In this document: positions 5,420-7,569 of the stretch, one piece after another
How the letters are laid out: every line of letters starts with the position of its first letter
Position numbering within the stretch: position 1 is the stretch's first letter
Origin: Chlamydiota bacterium
GTDB lineage: Bacteria > Chlamydiota > Chlamydiia > Chlamydiales > Rhabdochlamydiaceae
NCBI GenBank assembly: GCA_016866585.1
Contig: VGMB01000069.1
Location: 1 to 7,569 of the forward strand
Reading direction: 5' to 3'
Length of the DNA: 7,569 nucleotides
The notes under the pieces: model-generated
Told to the model about the DNA's origin: nothing
What the model saw: only the letters and a program-made list of their open reading frames with translations
Databases searched by the model: none
Position numbers and translations under genes: made by a program

Positions 5420-7569
5420 CTATTCTATAAAAGGTTCTTCTGAATTTTGGAAGGAAGATTTGAGCTCTGACTCCATTAATATTCGTCTAGGCTTACTTCC
5501 TTCTTGAGGACCTATTATCCCTTTTTGTTCTAATTCGTCCATAAGAGACGCAGCTCTGGCATAACCAATTTTAAGTTTTCTTTGTAAAAATGTCGTAGAT
5601 GCATTCCTGGTTTCTATTACTATAGATTTGGCTTGATCGTACATGCTATCTCTAGGTTCATCCACGTCTTCACTATATTCCTCTTTTTTCATTTGATCAA
5701 AGGATTCTATTAGGTAATTGGACGGGGCTTGTTCACATATAAATGAGATAACTCGATTAATATCATCATCGCTAATATAGGCTCCTTGAGCTCTAAGAAG
5801 TTGAGAAGATCCTGGGGGAAGGAATAGCATGTCTCCATTACCCAGAAGAGTTTCCGCTCCAGAATCATCTAAAATAATTTGCGAGTTAATTCTGCTGGCT
5901 ACTTTAAATGAAATTCTAGTTGGAAAGTTTGCCTTGATTAGACCAGTTATTACTTCCCTTGAAGGTCTTTGTGTTGCTAGAACTAAATGTATTCCAACAG
6001 CCCTTGCCATTTGAGCTATGCGTGCTATCGGTGTTTCTAGATCGGAGCTTGATACCATCATAAGATCGGCAAACTCATCAATTATCGCTACGATCATTGC
6101 CATTTTTTCAGGTATAGGCATGCTTAGGGATGATTCAAGTTCTTTATTAGGTGTCCTTGTATTGAATGAATTGATATTTCGTACGCCTAGTTGCCTTAAG
6201 ATTTCATATCGTGTTTCCATTTCTTTAACAAGCCACTGTAGTGCAGCATATGCTCCATGAGCCTCGGTAATTACAGGAGCAATAAGATGAGGAAGTTTTG
6301 TGTAAGCACTTAGCTCAACTTTTTTTGGGTCAATTAGCACTAACTTAATTTCATCCGGCCGTGCATTCATGACAATAGACATCACAAGGGTATTGATACA
6401 TACAGATTTACCAGAACCCGTGGCACCAGCTATGATACAGTGTGGCATTTTAGCTAGATCGGATATGACATTTTCGCCGTTGACAGTTTTTCCTAATAGG
6501 ACGGGGATATTAAGTTTTTTGTTTTGTTGATGATAGGATATTAACATCTCTTTAAATCCTACTTCTTGCGGAGAAAGAGAAGGGATTTCTACTCCCACAG
6601 CAGCCTTTCCAGGAATTGGTGCTATGATACGTATGGACTTGGCTTCCAGGTTTAAGGCTATATCATTTTCCAATGTTTTGATTTTTTGTACCTTTACACC
6701 TATTGCCGGATGGACCTCAAAGGAAGTAATAGTTGGTCCTGAGTTGATGTCTCCAACTTTTGCTTCGATTCCAAAGCTCATTAATGTTTCTTCTAAAATT
6801 TCAGCCTGTCTTTTTAATTCTTTTTTAAGAGAAGGCTGATCTACTTTTTTGGCATTTGTTAGTAAAGAAGCTGGGGGTAGTTGGTATCCAGAAAAATCCC
6901 CGTTGTATACTTTTTGAGCTGCTATTGCAGCGATCTTTTTCTTGGCTGCAGAGGCCATTTCTAATAGGTCTTTTTTAGCTGAAGTGGGCTCTTTATGTTC
7001 CTCTATATCGGCTATTGTTTTTATCTTAATTTCAGGTTGCTTAGCCTGCTTATTGTATATCGGCTGAGGGATACTTTTCATTAAGGTTTTTTCAATTTCT
7101 TCTACATTTTTTTTGGGAGAGATGTTTTCAGAAAATAGAGCGTCATTTCTTTCTTTCTTTTTTTCACTTAGAAATTTTAAAAGTAGTTCACGAGATATTC
7201 TAATTCTTTTAACAGGTTTTTTTATGAGAGGTAGTATTTTGATTTCTGTTCCAAGAATGAATGTGGTAAGAGCTGTTATTGTAAACGTTAATCCCACACC
7301 AACATCGCTTAGCATCCTTTGAAGATTAAACGTAGATAGATCTCTATATACATAGTAAGCTGGCACGCCTCCGAGATTTTTTCTGATAAAACCATGAGGA
7401 TAGGGGATTTCAAAGTAGATAGATTCACTATATATCTTTTGAGATAGTATTTCGGGACATGGCATGCCAAGCTCCGCGACTAAGTTCAATAGAACACATA
7501 GAGAGAAAAGAAAAATACTGAAATAGGTCGCTTTTAGTTTAAAATTATCTACTTTTTCCTCAGATAAAA
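5420..7569 (-). CDS. ftsK: DNA translocase FtsK, 5' end outside window
   Basis: FtsK is a membrane-anchored hexameric ATPase that pumps double-stranded DNA at the division septum and helps resolve chromosome dimers. The frame is open to the right edge (first whole codon 7565-7567), giving 715 visible residues. A TTG at 7489 is not the likely start, since the 26 codons before it encode a basic stretch and most of a membrane helix (YFSIFLFSLCVLLNLV). Numbering from that TTG, an external loop (about 8-60) is followed by another helix (63-80), a Lys/Ala/Glu-rich linker (90-220), the alpha domain (220-330), and the RecA-like motor with Walker A GATGSGKS (355-362) and Walker B ending IIDEFADL (469-476). 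The ATQRPSREV segment (505-513) and a complete gamma winged helix (about 619-672), which reads directional DNA motifs, follow. The motor looks intact. One or more earlier membrane helices are expected off the edge. The small membrane-protein gene follows by two bases. Confidence 0.95.
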   Translation of the reverse strand, partial: LSEEKVDNFKLKATYFSIFLFSLCVLLNLVAELGMPCPEILSQKIYSESIYFEIPYPHGFIRKNLGGVPAYYVYRDLSTFNLQRMLSDVGVGLTFTITALTTFILGTEIKILPLIKKPVKRIRISRELLLKFLSEKKKERNDALFSENISPKKNVEEIEKTLMKSIPQPIYNKQAKQPEIKIKTIADIEEHKEPTSAKKDLLEMASAAKKKIAAIAAQKVYNGDFSGYQLPPASLLTNAKKVDQPSLKKELKRQAEILEETLMSFGIEAKVGDINSGPTITSFEVHPAIGVKVQKIKTLENDIALNLEAKSIRIIAPIPGKAAVGVEIPSLSPQEVGFKEMLISYHQQNKKLNIPVLLGKTVNGENVISDLAKMPHCIIAGATGSGKSVCINTLVMSIVMNARPDEIKLVLIDPKKVELSAYTKLPHLIAPVITEAHGAYAALQWLVKEMETRYEILRQLGVRNINSFNTRTPNKELESSLSMPIPEKMAMIVAIIDEFADLMMVSSSDLETPIARIAQMARAVGIHLVLATQRPSREVITGLIKANFPTRISFKVASRINSQIILDDSGAETLLGNGDMLFLPPGSSQLLRAQGAYISDDDINRVISFICEQAPSNYLIESFDQMKKEEYSEDVDEPRDSMYDQAKSIVIETRNASTTFLQRKLKIGYARAASLMDELEQKGIIGPQEGSKPRRILMESELKSSFQNSEEPFIE

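Noticed and set aside
5829..6260. Two adjacent plus-strand open frames opposite ftsK
   Set aside because: They lie wholly antisense to the conserved FtsK motor domain, have no motif or ribosome site, and are explained by codon use on the other strand.
1..7569. Search for a hidden defence system, phage or toxin-antitoxin module, prompted by the MazG-like and receiver-MBL genes
   Set aside because: MazG here is the pyrophosphohydrolase family, not the MazF toxin, and there is no mazE/mazF, integrase, transposase, repeat array or reverse transcriptase in any frame.

Overview
The window reads as a piece of a Chlamydiota genome, more likely an environmental (Parachlamydia/Waddlia/Simkania/Rhabdochlamydia-like) lineage than Chlamydia itself. 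The basis is the gene content, judged from memory without a database search. A fused alpha/beta E1 of the branched-chain 2-oxoacid dehydrogenase type resembles chlamydial CT340. A YycJ-family metallo-hydrolase and a full FtsK motor sit close together, as CT738 and CT739 do in C. trachomatis. The DNA is visibly AT-rich, Shine-Dalgarno motifs are weak, and genes are packed with gaps or overlaps of a few bases.

Layout. Plus strand: (1) the 3' end of an unrecognised gene with a lysine/glutamate-rich tail, open from the left edge to 413; (2) the 684-residue fused E1, starting one base after that stop; (3) a strong hairpin terminator at 2479-2507, then a candidate promoter; (4) yycJ at 2610-3383. 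Minus strand, read from the right edge: (5) ftsK, which runs off the right edge, so its start is not in the window; (6) a 110-residue protein with two predicted membrane helices, starting 2 bases after the ftsK stop; (7) an 83-base gap with a good candidate promoter; (8) a 445-residue fusion of a response-regulator receiver domain to a metallo-beta-lactamase-fold hydrolase; (9) a small MazG-like protein that starts inside the end of gene 8 and ends inside the end of yycJ. No gene-free stretch reaches 300 bases.

How the genes fit together. The left part is carbon metabolism: the E1 would need an E2 and a lipoamide dehydrogenase encoded elsewhere. The right part is cell division and chromosome segregation (FtsK with a small membrane protein of unknown role). 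Between them lie three genes whose families act on nucleic acids, nucleotides or phosphodiesters (YycJ, receiver-MBL, MazG-like). Two MBL-fold enzymes from different branches of the superfamily lie within 2.4 kb. Most novel are the receiver-MBL fusion, whose receiver lacks one usual acidic residue, and the small membrane protein coupled to ftsK. I saw no CRISPR array, RNA gene, insertion sequence, attachment site or defence system.
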